From: Caprella mutica
Taxonomy: Eukaryota > Arthropoda > Malacostraca > Amphipoda > Caprellidae
Assembly: GCA_947561585.1 (NCBI GenBank)
Contig: CANNZV010002299.1
Coordinates: 40,653-104,652, forward strand
Reading direction: 5' to 3'
DNA length: 64,000 nt
Under the pieces are notes generated by a model. That model searched no databases and was not told the origin of the DNA. It saw nothing but the letters and a program-made list of their open reading frames with translations. Made by a program: the position numbers and the translations under genes. Positions 45,286-56,471 of the stretch are shown here, one piece after another; the stretch's first letter is position 1; each line of letters begins with the position of its first letter.

Positions 45286-47032
45286 TATACAATATGGGCC
45301 ACAAAAATGTTTCCGCTTTTTCAAATGCTTGTAAATCGTTAACCAATGGACCAAAAAACTGTATCTTGGTCTCTTTTTTTACCGCCTTTTATTGTACTAT
45401 TAACTAGTAAAAACTATTTTTAACTGCTGGATATAATTTAAGAACAGGTAAGCAAAGAGTGAGGGTGACTATTTTTGTCATTGCGCGAAGGTCATTCTTC
45501 TCCTTGTAAACTATTTTGAAATAAAAAAAACTTCAGTGACATTTTAATCTCATTGAAATTTTCACTATGAATATTCGTTCTTCGCTTGTTTATTGCATGG
45601 TTAAGGCCCACTTCACACTTGCATTTTTAACAGCGCGGAAAAAAGCTCTTCTGGAAATGTGTTTACACTTCCATTTTTTTCATCGATGAAAAAACGCATG
45701 TGTGAACACATTTTAGGGAGAGCTTTTTTCTGCGCTGTTAAAAATGCAAGTGTGAAGCGAACCTTAAGGGGACCGTCCCCGAAGAAATCTCAGAATTTTA
45801 TCTTTTTTTTTTTATTGTGTAAATAGTTGCTTTATAACCTTCTTATAGTGTGTAAAATACCAGAGGTATCGTGTAATTCTAACCCCCTTGGGGAGAGGGA
45901 GAAAGGGAAAAGAGGACCGGGGGTAGGGTACTCAATATGTACTCTAAAAAACATCTCTCAGCCAATTATAATTCGTAATAATTAATTATCTCGCTATATC
46001 TGGTATCTAACCTACCACTAATAACACGCCCACTAAGGTTTGCAAAGAAATATTCCTCAGTTACCCGCAGACCTTCGCGAGTATTATGCTGCGTGCCAGA
46101 TTATCAAATTTTGAATGGGAGATTACTCGTACTTCAGATATCTACAAATCATGTAATTCAAAAGCCTAAGGTTTTTTTTGGTAGAAGCTACGGCTTTTTG
46201 CATTCAATTCTCCCCGGAATTCTCTACGAACTCTGCAAGAGTTTTATTTGATTTTCAAATTATTTTTCAAAATATTGAATTTTGAAATTTATATTTTTTC
46301 AATTTTTTTGGTTTCACTAAAAATTTCAATAATTCGAAAACCAATTCGAAAAACCAAAAAAGCGCTTCCACAGTTGGTAGAAAATCTTTTGGAGAATCGA
46401 ATGCAAAAAACCATAATGTCATAGCTACAAAATTGTAGTATCCATTTATTAATTTACACACTGTTCGAAATTCGAATAACTCGTTTTCTATGGGTCGAAT
46501 CGAAAAAATGTCAAGACACAAAAACATCTTAGAATTCATTTTATATGAATTTATGTGTACAATGTTTCACAACCGTAGCTTCAATAATAAAAAACTTTTC
46601 AAAATCTGGGAACGGTGCCCTTAACCATGCAATAAACTAACGAAGAACGAATATTCATATTGAATACTTCGATGAAATCAAAAGGTAACTGAAGTTGTTC
46701 TATTTACAAATAGTTTCTAAGGAAAAAGTGTAAACACCTTGTATTAAAATGTCTACCATTATAATTTTTTTTCCTTTTTTATTCACTGCCTTTTAGGAAG
46801 TAAAATTACAGAGTTAGCTCTAAGAATAACCTTTGCGCAATGACAAAAATAGTCACCCTCACTCTTTGCTCACCTGTTCTTAAACTATGTCCATCAGTTA
46901 AAAATAGTTTTTTCTAGTTTATAGTACAATAATAGGCGGAGAAAAAAGACCAAGATACAGTTTTTGGTCCATTGGTTACCGATTTATAAGCATTTGAAAA
47001 AGAGGAAACATTTTTGTGGCCCATACTGTATA
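45286..47032. mobile_element. 1.75-kb foldback element with ~350-bp arms
   Basis: The left arm from TATACAATATGGGCC and the right arm ending GGCCCATACTGTATA are inverted copies. They share GGTCCATTGGTTAACGAT-like, CAAAGAGTGAGGGTGAC and GAATATTCGTTCTTCG blocks. The left arm has been interrupted by a TTAA MITE at 45605. The centre has a further inverted pair around GAATTGAATGCAAAAA. No coding content. Confidence 0.75.
45605..45763. mobile_element. 159-bp TTAA-site MITE
   Basis: Inverted ends CACTTCACACTTGCATTTTT and AAAAATGCAAGTGTGAAGCG, flanked by TTAA at 45601-45604 and 45764-45767. The right arm of the host foldback at about 46620 lacks it, which confirms the insertion and its boundaries. 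Confidence 0.85.
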
Positions 47033-48305
47033 GGTACCATTACGATTGTTTGCAATATCATTCTGATTATAAAAATTATAATAAGCTAACAATTTACTTT
47101 AATCATATGATATAAAACTTACAATCTGAATGATTACACCGTTAGATATTTTCCAAATAGTAATATTTTTAGATGATGCCTGATATAAATTCGTGGACCG
47201 ACAGTTGTGCCCAAGACAATTGGGCTCCAAAAAATGAGCCCAAAAAAATTAGAGCAACAGACACAATAGAGAAGCATTACTTTTTTATTATTTGGATTGT
47301 GACAATATTATCTTTGAAACATGCTTTATATTCTCTATTTGATGATTTTTATAAACAAAACTCTACAACAGTCGTTTTCTTTCCGAGCTGCTAATTTTCA
47401 ATTTTAATGAAAATATATACAACGTTTGTTTTAAATGTCAGCCAATGCCAATCCAATACTAAATATTCCTGTGAATGTATAAGATCGGATAAATTTATTA
47501 TAGAGACGTTTATATAGTTCAGTAAATTATTTACACCATAAATAAGGCCAAATATATGCAATTCAAATTGAAAAACAGAACAAAAAGTTTGAAACCTTTT
47601 TCTTCAGCGTCATTTTAGTGTTTTGTACAATTGTTGTCCCTCGAGTATGAAAAATCTTAAAAGCATATAAAAATATAAATTGAAACTAATTTCATGATTG
47701 GTTTATTTCTTGGTTACCTGTCTGTTAAGATCTGTCTTGGTACATTCGTTTCATCAATTCATTCAGTAAGGTTAAGGCTGTCAAAGTGTTAACACGTTCA
47801 TTGTAAAGTATTTATGACTAGTATTTTTTGAACTCATCATCGCTAGTGATTGATAGTTATATTAGTAATTATTTTCAATGCTCCCTGCTCGTTACAGTGT
47901 CTTCCTTCTTTATCTTGCTTGCTTATTCTTTGTTTATCTTATGTTAAATTTTTTTGTGATTTTACTGATATTTTAACAATGGGTCGGCATCTATGGCTTA
48001 CAATTTTAGCTTATTCAGAGAATTTATAGACATTTGTTAAAGTTAATAAATAGGTAGTTAAAATTAGATGAGATTTAAATAATAATCGAAACCACTCATC
48101 CCTAAAATTATCACGAAGAGTTTCGTCTTCTTGAAAGGAAAAAAGTAGCTCATAATCAGGGCTAGTTTATAATTAACCCATTCCAAGCGGCAATAAGTTA
48201 ATGGAAGTGGACAAAAATGAAAATCGTCTATATAGTCACTGCCGCTATTGACTGTCTTCAATTTTAACTACACTATTTAGTTACCCCGCTAAATCATGGA
48301 GTCAG
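47033..48305. other. AT-rich intergenic sequence
   Basis: I see no exon chain, tandem array or terminal-repeat element. Short ORFs appear by chance. Confidence 0.45.
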
Positions 48306-48309
48306 ATAA

Positions 48310-48839
48310 GCGTCTATAGTTTTGTATTGTTACCTTCATCGGCATTTATTTATTTATCATCTTGTTATTCGCTTATCTGAAATTTGGTGAAACGATTGGT
48401 CAATGTCCAGTGACCTGGTGGTAGAATTTTGGGAGTGACCCGTTCAAATGTCATGGTGATTTATAACTTAAAAAGTATTGAACCATATTGTATGAAACTT
48501 GGTGGAACGATTGGTCAATATACAGGAACCATTTTGTTAGATTTTGGGAGCGATCGGGTCAAAGTTCAAAGCCATTCCCAATAACTCAAAAAGGATTCAA
48601 CCAAATTGTCTGAAATTTTAGTGGTACAATTGGTCAATGTCCAGGAACGATTTGGTGCAATTTTGAAAGCGATCCGGGCAAATGTCAAGGTCATTTATTA
48701 CTCAAAAAGTATTGAACCATATTGCATGAAACTTGGTGGGACGATTGGTATTATCCAGTTAGCAGTTTATTAAATTTTGTGAGAGAACGGGTCAAAGCGG
48801 AGGCGAAGGTATGCGCTCTACCGAGCGCACATAATCTAG
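48310..48839 (+). mobile_element. Helitron-like non-autonomous element with intact 3' end
   Basis: The 3' end is a perfect 7-bp-stem hairpin TGCGCTC-TACC-GAGCGCA (48812-48829), then ten bases ending CTAG (48839), then T. This is the hallmark Helitron terminus. The body has three diverged copies of a module of about 105 bp (ACCATATTG.ATGAAACTTGG, GGACGATTGGTCAAT, CCAGGAACGATTTGG). The 5' end near 48310 is approximate. Inverted copies lie at 38636-39550. Confidence 0.7.
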
Positions 48840-49076
48840 TCATTATTGATACAGTTTAGCTAAAGATAGAAAAAAGTGAGCATTTTTGAGATGCATAAAT
48901 TGAATTAGTTACTTTTATTCGTATATATATATATGAAATAAATTATAAAAAAAATAATAGTTATCATTTATTTCATTTTTACTGTGTTTTTCGAGTATTT
49001 ATTTCATTGTTGGATGGACAATGTACTCAACACTCAACATATTTACATCTTTCCATTTCAAATGCATCATCTTTCC

Positions 49077-49966
49077 TTAGAACTGACATACAGTTTGTCC
49101 TTTACTCCTCTCCCCCCTCCCCTCTTCAACACTTTGGTACAAAGAGAAGTATTGATATAGCTAGCTACTTAAACATGAGATTGCATTATAAAATGAAAGA
49201 CATCTACAGTAATAGACTAGAGAAACTTTGATAACTAACCTCAAGTGGAGAGGGAGCGACTCCAAACACTTCTTCAGACTCATTCCCTTGGATGCTGTTA
49301 ACATCCTTCATCATCTGTAGCAAAGAGAAGTATTGATATAGCTAGCTACTTAAACATGAGATTGCATTATAAAATGAAAGACATCTACAGTAATAGACTA
49401 GAGAAACTTTGATAACTAACCTCAAGTGAAGAGGAAGCGACTCCAAACACTTCTTCAGACTCATTCCCTTGGATGCTGTTAACATCCTTCATCATCTGTA
49501 GCAAAGAGAAGTATAGATATAGCTAGCTACTTAAACATGAGATTGTATTATAAAATGAAAGACATCTACAGTAATAGACTAGAGAAACTTTGATAACTAA
49601 CCTCAAGTGAAGAGGAAGCGACTCCAGCACTACCAATTAACATGGCTTGTACAATCTCGTTGGGTATCATCTGTAACAGAGAGAAGTATTGTTTGAAGTA
49701 TGAAGTATTATACAAATCCATAATAAACAGTGAATTGTTTTAGATCTGAATGGTGCTTCTGCAATACAAGGAGTAGTTAGCTATATAGTTTTATTGTACC
49801 TAATGATTTAAAATTTCAACTTATATTAGTACGAACCTGGACTGGAGTACCATATTTATCAAATGACTTCACTATGTATTTTGGAATTGGGGTACTCACA
49901 GCAAGTCCTTTTTGTATGATATTGAACCTACGAGATCGATTAGCACACTTGCTGCTTAGTTGCTTC
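49077..49966 (-). CDS. Unrecognised gene with tandemly duplicated 75-bp exon (partial)
   Basis: Minus-strand exons in transcript order: 49966-49837 (130 bp, enters phase 2, leaves phase 0), 49670-49602 (69 bp), 49495-49421 (75 bp), 49314-49240 (75 bp). All later exons are phase 0-0. Acceptors (AAATTCCAG, CTGTTACAG, TTTGCTACAG twice) and donors (GTTCGT, then GTTAGTTATC three times) fit the consensus. The two 75-bp exons are near-identical (MMKDVNSIQGNESEEVFGVA...SLE), and the 69-bp exon ends with the same GVASSSLE. The first exon is basic (KQLSSKCANRSRRFN), then hydrophobic-polar. No known domain. A possible last acceptor at 49083 would give a stop within two codons (49079-49077). Upstream exons were not found. 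Function unknown. Confidence 0.62.
49134..49680. repeat. Tandem duplication of an exon-plus-intron unit, ~182 bp x 3
   Basis: Three head-to-tail units, each with an intron part (AGAGAAGTATTGATATAGCT ... GTAATAGACTAGAGAAACTT) and an exon. The third unit's exon has diverged (69 bp). Near-identity of the first two units marks a recent duplication. Confidence 0.9.
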
Positions 49967-49979
49967 CTGGAATTTGAAA

Positions 49980-50748
49980 GTCACACATTAATTAGTAATG
50001 ATCCAAAATGAAAGAAATATCACAGAACATTGCATTGAACATGAAAATAAACATTTTTGGTTTGGAGGATCTCATTTCCCTGGTTAGATAAAAAGGAAAT
50101 CTGAAAATTGATTTGCTGCCAAAACATCCTCACGTTTTACCAATTAAAAAGAAGTAGCTAGCTAGCAAATTACTCATGTCATTCATCAATGTCAGTTTGA
50201 GAAATAGAGAATAAATCATATTTAGTCAGTGGCGTGCTGCGTGAGCAATCACGCAAATTCCATAAATTCCATTTTTTCCGTGTTTTAGATAGCGGCGTGA
50301 GCATGCACGTTCACGCCACTTCAAATCGATTTCCGTGTTTTAGATATGGCCTGTAAATATCATTCATTATACTTCATGCCTGATGCATGTGCTGCGATGT
50401 GCATCCTTTTAGACTATTTAATGAGTAATTTACTAGTTATTTACATGTTTTACAGTGTATTTCACTCCTCACAACTTCACAAGTCCTCCAGTAACTTAGT
50501 AAGATATTTTATTTGAATTTTGGCTCACCAAAGTCGCCAATATATTGGCAACTTTGGCCCTACTTTAAAACAACGGGCCCGCCGCCTGGACAATCTAACT
50601 CGGGTCCGACTAAACTATCTCAGTTAAGAGAGAAAATGAACACCAGTGTTTCTGTTGATGACCCGAGTCAGAGTTGACTAAACTATTACACCTCTGGCAA
50701 AATAGCCATGGAATGCAGGCGGCTGACTGGGTGACCAGTGACAATGAC
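49980..50748. other. Upstream region of the minus-strand gene, no exon assigned
   Basis: Earlier exons of the gene at 49966 should lie here or beyond. No frame-consistent exon was found. It contains a G/C-richer stretch at 50520-50700. Confidence 0.35.
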
Positions 50749-51008
50749 CCACTCTGCATAATGTGTCTCCTGACTCTCAGAGATTTTAAATGGAGATAGA
50801 GTTACTCTCAGGCTCTCAGCAGCAGATTCAGAATCTCCCTCAGCTAAATTAATGGTAACATAGGAATTAATTCAGAATCACCCTCAGCTAAATTAATGGT
50901 GACATAGGAATTAAATCAAGATCTCCCTCCAAGATCTCAAATTTCTAAATTTGGGTTCAGATTTGTCTCAGAGAGTCTTGGAAAAATGTTCCATATTCTG
51001 CAGAGTGG
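50749..51008 (+). mobile_element. 260-bp MITE, second copy of the 14.2-kb element
   Basis: Ends CCACTCTGCATAATGTG and CATATTCTGCAGAGTGG are inverted repeats. Internally, CAGCTAAATTAATGGT and ACATAGGAATTAA occur twice, so one block is duplicated. Inverted relative to 14199-14455. Confidence 0.65.
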
Positions 51009-52745
51009 ATTACTGACCACTATCCAGCTTGCTGCTTAGCTTAACTACCCAACTCTGCAAACTGGCAAGAGCCACTGTGACACTGTATTGGACTTTTGGG
51101 CAAGCACAGCTGTACGCTCTGAAGCTTGGCAAAAAAAATTTGAGAACACTAAGTTTCTCCATTTTTCATAATTTCTGCAGAATAGTTAAGAAGTAATAAA
51201 TAACTAGCTAGGTATGTACTTACACTAAGGTCTAAGGCTTAGGCAATGCAATTCTACTTATAGTGAATCCGTGTTTGATTACCTAACTTAGGTCTTAGTT
51301 TAAGACTCTTAAGTTAGGTAGGTACCTAACTAGTTACTAGGTACCCTAACCAATTAGGCTAACTAGTTAAGAACCTTATCACAGATGATGAGAATAGTAA
51401 ATAGGTAGGCTTAGGTAGTAAGGAATACTCACATTTTTAGTCCATTAGTGGTAATAATAACTATTATTAAGGTACAAAACTATTTCAAAAGTTTTTGTAG
51501 GTAGCCTACCTTAACAAAGGAGTAACTAGTTAGAGCAGCTAAATTTACGTACGAATCACGACAATAAGAAATAAATTTTGGCGGCAATGTGGCATCATTT
51601 ACTTAAACTATTCAGCGGATGAATGAAATGTCCGAAATATTGGAAGAGTATAAACTTAGACAAATTGAGCATATATATTTGTTAAGGGGTCATTTTAAAC
51701 CAAGTTATCTCATCGTCCAAATAACTTCAATTTTAATTTGCTAAATAATTAATGTGCTGCATAATGTTTCTAACAATCAGCTAATGGATAATCACATGGT
51801 ATGAAAATAACTTGCGCGCAAATGTACAGGATAAAAAACAAATGAAGAGCTAATTGAAAAGAATCTGAAATATTATTTTAGCACTCTATAATATTTGTTT
51901 ACTAATAATTCTAGTAAATTGTTTCGCTAATACGCTGAATAGTAATAGTATCTTTCATATTCATATACTAATAATTAATTATTCGTGTTGTGGATATGAC
52001 GTTCAAACCCGTTTTTGATATTAATTACATTTGAGTCGTATCTATTAAATAATTATATGAAATTGATAGAGAATTCTTCTATGAGTTTAATGATAACATT
52101 ATATTTGAATTTTTTCAAACATGGAATTGAATAATCAACTTTGTAATTTTGATGACGTTAAAACCTTAAATTTGATAATTCACTTTTTATGCATTTTTAA
52201 TTTTAGAATAAATACTATGATGAATAGACGGCTGAAAAAAAACCTGTGTAACCACTTGGGTATCAGTAACCCCCAGTTAAAATGCCAAACGGTTCAATCA
52301 CTCTAGGATTAGTAATTAAATATTTTCGAAATATCACTTTCTCTTTGCATTGAAGAGGTAGTAAGAGAATAATAACTTTAATATACTTTTTCTCTCGGAT
52401 TTGAGGTGTTGCTGTTAAATTTATGATAATTGCTGTGTTATTCTAGTACATCGAAAGAGCATTAAAATATCTATCTATCACTATATTATCATAAAAATCG
52501 GTCTTAAAATGAGCGAGTTATCTGATAATTAGTTTTTGCTGAGGACACGCAATAAAAAATTGCATAAAATATTATATAGTGCATAAAATGGAAAAAGTGA
52601 TATAGTTTTCGATTGCTACTAGAATTTGCTTTCTTTTTATATAGATTGCATCTCAAAAATGGTTCTTCTTGACTTTCATATCATCATTATTTAAAAAATT
52701 AACCAAACCTACTAAGTATGAAGAACTTGTTGTTTTTTATGACGA
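51009..52745. other. AT-rich intergenic sequence
   Basis: Low-complexity TAGGTA/ACTAGTTA palindromic stretches at 51270-51430. Possible minus-strand donor sites near 51232 and 51428 have no supported exon. Nothing else is recognisable. Confidence 0.4.
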
Positions 52746-52749
52746 TGCT

Positions 52750-52772
52750 AAGTTCCTCCTTCGGAGGAACTT
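52750..52772. other. Perfect 10-bp hairpin followed by a T-rich run
   Basis: AAGTTCCTCC-TTC-GGAGGAACTT, followed on the plus strand by TTTTG and a long T-rich tract. In form it resembles an intrinsic terminator or a structured retroelement tail. The context is eukaryotic, so I do not call it a terminator. Confidence 0.4.
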
Positions 52773-52779
52773 TTGTTGT

Positions 52780-53245
52780 TTTTGTTGTGTTTTTTTTTTA
52801 ATTTCTCATTTTTTCTAGTTGTTTGATTTCATTGAGTTTTTTTCAGCTTTTTGGAACTTTTGAGTAATTTTCAGATTTTTGAGTTTTCTGAAATTTTTTA
52901 GGATTTTTATTTTTTATTTATTTATTTGTTTTTTGTCTCTCAATTTTTCGTTAATTTTGAAATTTTATTATTTTTAATTTATAAAGTTTTTTGGAAATTT
53001 TGAGTTTTATGAAAATTTTAAGTTTTTTGGAAATTTTGAGTTTTACCAAGTTTTTTGAGTTTTTCTAAGTTTTTTGAGTTTTTTGGAAATTTTGAGATTT
53101 CGGAGTTTTTTTGAATTTTTGAGTTTTTTGGAATTTTTTGAGTTTTTTGGAAATTTTTGAGTTTTTTTGAATTTTTAAGTTTTTTAGAAATTTCGAGTTT
53201 TTTGATTTTCTTCAAATATTTCATGTTTTATAAAAAAATTGAGTT
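52780..53245 (+). repeat. T-rich degenerate repeat around GAGTTTTTTGGAAATTTT
   Basis: About 20 degenerate 15-24 bp units of (G)AGTTTTT(T)GGAAATTTT type. Minus-strand open frames rich in K, N and S here reflect base composition. Confidence 0.7.
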
Positions 53246-53660
53246 TTTGAAATTATTATAATGAATATTATATAAAATATATAAAGTCACCTAAATAGTT
53301 AATACAAATAAAATTTAAAATAAAGAAAAGGAAAAATAATAAGTTATTAACCCAAAATAGTTAAATTGAAAGAACTCGCTTGTTCATTAAGCGTAGGAGA
53401 CTGTTTATGAATGTATATAGATTCTAATGTACGAATATCACACTGGTTAGTAGTTTGCAAAATTTTGAAATTTTCTTCTTTAATTGGGTGATTAAAATCC
53501 CAAAGGCCCAAATCTCCTTTTAATTAATTAACGAATAAATATAATTTAAAGCAACGACGCTCTTCTTTCAGATATATGAGAAGTAAAATAAGAACTAGTT
53601 ACGAAAATATGGATGTTCTACGGCTACCGAAAGTAATGTCAGTTAAAATGTACATTCACT

Positions 53661-53730
53661 TCAGTATATCGATGTCAGCAGAGCTCATCACCAGCAGTCT
53701 TCTCAATCCACCTTATTGCCTTCTACCACC
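53661..53730 (+). promoter_or_regulatory. Putative initiator and non-coding first exon of family A copy 2
   Basis: A TCAGT arthropod-type initiator lies at 53661-53665 and a consensus donor (CACC|GTAAGTACAG) at 53730/53731. The coding exon at 54899 begins right after an acceptor, so an upstream leader exon is required. The next 1.17 kb would be intron 1, holding a palindromic element. This segment lies outside the tandem duplication, so copy 3 lacks it. Confidence 0.45.
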
Positions 53731-53862
53731 GTAAGTACAGTAGGATTTCAATACCGTTAAAGGCTATAGCGCCAAGTCTAAGAATAGTCTATATAAGTTT
53801 AATTAATCTAAATAATAGTCTGCTCCTTATCAATAAACCATTAATTTTATTTACATATTTTA

Positions 53863-54622
53863 ACTTGCCTACTCTATTCAGAGTCTACCACAGTTAATTA
53901 CGGTAACTGACACCTAATGTTCACTTTTCTCTTGGTATCATTTTGGTTACAATTTTAAAACTTGGAACAGCGAGTCCGAAATGATTCATTTGCACTTTTA
54001 TTAAACTAATTCTATTAAATTAAAACTAGATGCAATAGATATTAAAATTTTAATGCATTGAAACTACAAATTCCAAAGTTCTTTGTGGCTTGTGTCAAAG
54101 TTATTGTAGGTAATAGCTACTATCTAGCAAGTTAGTGAGATTCAAACAATTCTAATTATCACCGCAAAGAATGTGCTAAATTAAATTTCTTGCTCTGCGT
54201 TACCATGTCAAAATACTTTTCTCTTTTTGATATTAGGACTAAAGTATTAAATCCTGAAAAATAAGAAAGTATTTTGACATGGTAACGCAGATCGTGAATT
54301 CTATTTTAGCACATTCTTTGCTGTGTTAATTAGAATTGTTCGAATCACACTCAAACTTGCTAAATAGTAGCTATTACCTTCAAAACCTTGACAAGCTAAA
54401 AAACGTTAAAAATTTCAGTTTCAGTGCATTGCTTTAAAATTTTAATACCTACTGCATCTAGTTTTAATTTAATAGAATTAGTTTAATAAAAGTGCGAATG
54501 AATCATTTCGGACTCTCCACTATTTCTAATTTTTAAAGTGTAACTGAATTACTACAGAGACGGAACATTAGGTGTCTGTTACCGTTAATTACTCTAGTAG
54601 ACTCTGAATAGAGTAAGCAAGG
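53863..54622. mobile_element. Palindromic (foldback) element in intron 1 of family A copy 2
   Basis: Left arm from TTGCCTACTCTATTCAGAGT and right arm ending CTCTGAATAGAGTAAGCAA; inverted similarity covers roughly 350 bp on each side. The right arm and most of the left arm (from about 53960) recur in the second duplicate (about 58297-58955), so the element predates the duplication, and the duplication break lies inside its left arm. Confidence 0.7.
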
Positions 54623-54898
54623 AATTAAAAATTTAAACTCTCAAAAAAATCATACAAGAGTACAGTAAGGTATATTTACTTTGGGAAAGTTTAATTTTTA
54701 GAAATAGTATTCTTAGGAACTAAGATTTTATTAAAATACTATTAAATTTTCTTTAGCAGATCATTCAAATGAATTTCTGTTTCAAATAGCCTAGATTAGT
54801 AGTCTATAATCTTAAATTGTTACTTAAACATTGTAAGAATTTCTAGTTGCTACGGTATACTTTAATACCCAAATATTATTAAAAGTTTATTATTTCAG

Positions 54899-56377
54899 AT
54901 GGATGATGACCTCACTATCGAAGAATTGCTTCAAGAGCACAAATATGCCCAGGGGCTCCGGCTGCTGAAGGAAGAGGGTACGGCCACAACTCTCTCTTCA
55001 TTGGGAGTTATGGCCGTACAAATGGATTCATACATTGAAGTAAGTTTAACATACAGTTAGGTGTTACAGTTACCATACTCGTGGATTTCTAATGTCTAAT
55101 CTTCTTTAGGCCATTCTACTAAGAGTTAAAAGAAATATGAAAGAGAAGCAAATAAACTTCCAAAAGGGGACCAAACTGAATTCATCAGTTTACGACAGAC
55201 TATTTCTGTTTAGGTAAGTATATAGTTTTTAGCTACACTCTTGAATGATAATAGCTTTTTCAATATAGAATATAAAATTTTTAAACAAATCTTATCTTTT
55301 AACAGAGAGCTCCGTACAGGAGAAGATTTCTTTATAATAACCTCAACAACTGAGGAGAGTAAGAGGCTCTGCCCTTCTTTCAGCCTCAAGTACATTGGAC
55401 GTCAGTTCATTGTATTTGAGGCTGTGAGGATGATGGGCAACCTCCATGGTAAGTAAATATATTATTGGGTAACTATATTAGTTTTAAATTAATAAATAAA
55501 TTTATATTAACATGTTTCCTTTTCAGAAAGGAGTCAAAATAGTCACAACAAGACACTGTCTCCTACCGATAGATGGGGCCGCAATAGGTGCTGAGAGCAA
55601 GATTGCAGACTTCGACCCGGAAACGGCTTCCATGAAGTCCTTCTTTTTCAAGGTAAATAATTTACCTAATCATGATTCACATAGCTATAATATATTCCGA
55701 AAATTATCCATAACTTTTACCCTTGCAGACAAATATCCAGCTTCATCGGGTGACCCTGGAACCAAACTGCGGGCATCTCTTTTGTGACGGCCATCACAGA
55801 AGAGATGCCCAATGCCCAAGCCTTGGACTGTCAAGTGCCACCGGGAAGAGAAGCCTGGTGGCAAATTTGACAGTCCAAGGGTTCGAAAGACAGATTGAAT
55901 TCTCCTCCATCTCGTTAGGAGAACTATTCGTCGAGGAATCTATCTTGGCCGTAAGTCATTTTAAAATGTTAATATTCTATAGTAATTATTGTACCCATAC
56001 TAATGGTATTGTACATTGCAGAAACCCAAAGGGCATTTAAGACCAATTAAAAGATTATTGCCCTACCTAGTGAAGGAGGCAGAACTAAAGAATATTAAAT
56101 TCTACGTAGCTGGATGGTAAGAGGAGTAGTTATTAGTTATAATATTCCATAAAATACTATGTATTCTTGTGTTAACTACTACTTATTTTCAAGGCTCAAG
56201 CGCTCTAAAACGGAAGGTGGGGGAGAGGATCAAAAAATGCCCCACATATCCGCAATCTGGCCCGAGAAGCCTCTCGGGATTTGCCGGATTGCGGATGAGG
56301 CTCCTCCAATAGTGGCGGCTGCAACTCTGCGGAGGTGGGTCCGGCTGCTCCCACAAGGGGGGTCTTCTATAATTTAG
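54899..56377 (+). CDS. Family A copy 2: Cys/His-containing protein of unknown function
   Basis: Exons 54899-55039, 55110-55213, 55306-55448, 55531-55652, 55729-55950, 56022-56116 and 56194-56377, all with GT-AG introns of about 70-105 bp and matching phases, give 336 aa. The N-terminus is acidic/helical (MDDDLTIEELLQEHKYAQGL), then a basic region (LLRVKRNMKEKQ), HCLLPIDG in exon 4, and C-x4-C-x3-H-x5-C in exon 5, a candidate metal site conserved in copy 1. I do not recognise the family; no signal peptide or membrane segment. Compared with copy 3, exon 7 lacks one base after AACTCTG. Downstream of that point another frame stays open into exon 8 (56472-56552) and exon 9 (56766-56842, AATAAA at 56850), so the TAG at 56375 probably truncates a longer ancestral protein of about 392 aa. 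It could still be expressed. Confidence 0.7.
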
Positions 56378-56471
56378 AAGAAACTCGTAAGTTTCCTATC
56401 CTAATTAGCTACTATCAATTATTTATATGTAATTATGTACAATAAATAAAATCTTTCTTTGTTACTTCCAG

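Noticed and set aside
47173..47394. Short plus-strand frame beginning MMPDINSWTD
   Set aside because: No motif, no splice partners, AT-rich surroundings; consistent with chance.
52750..52780. Intrinsic (bacterial) transcription terminator
   Set aside because: The shape fits, but the region is eukaryotic with no bacterial gene nearby.
53018..53224. Lysine-rich minus-strand open frame
   Set aside because: Low-complexity translation of a T-rich repeat.
55723..56040. Single-exon reading of family A exon 5 as an independent 105-aa gene
   Set aside because: The open frame runs through a real intron; splice sites and comparison with the other copies show that it is one exon of a longer gene.
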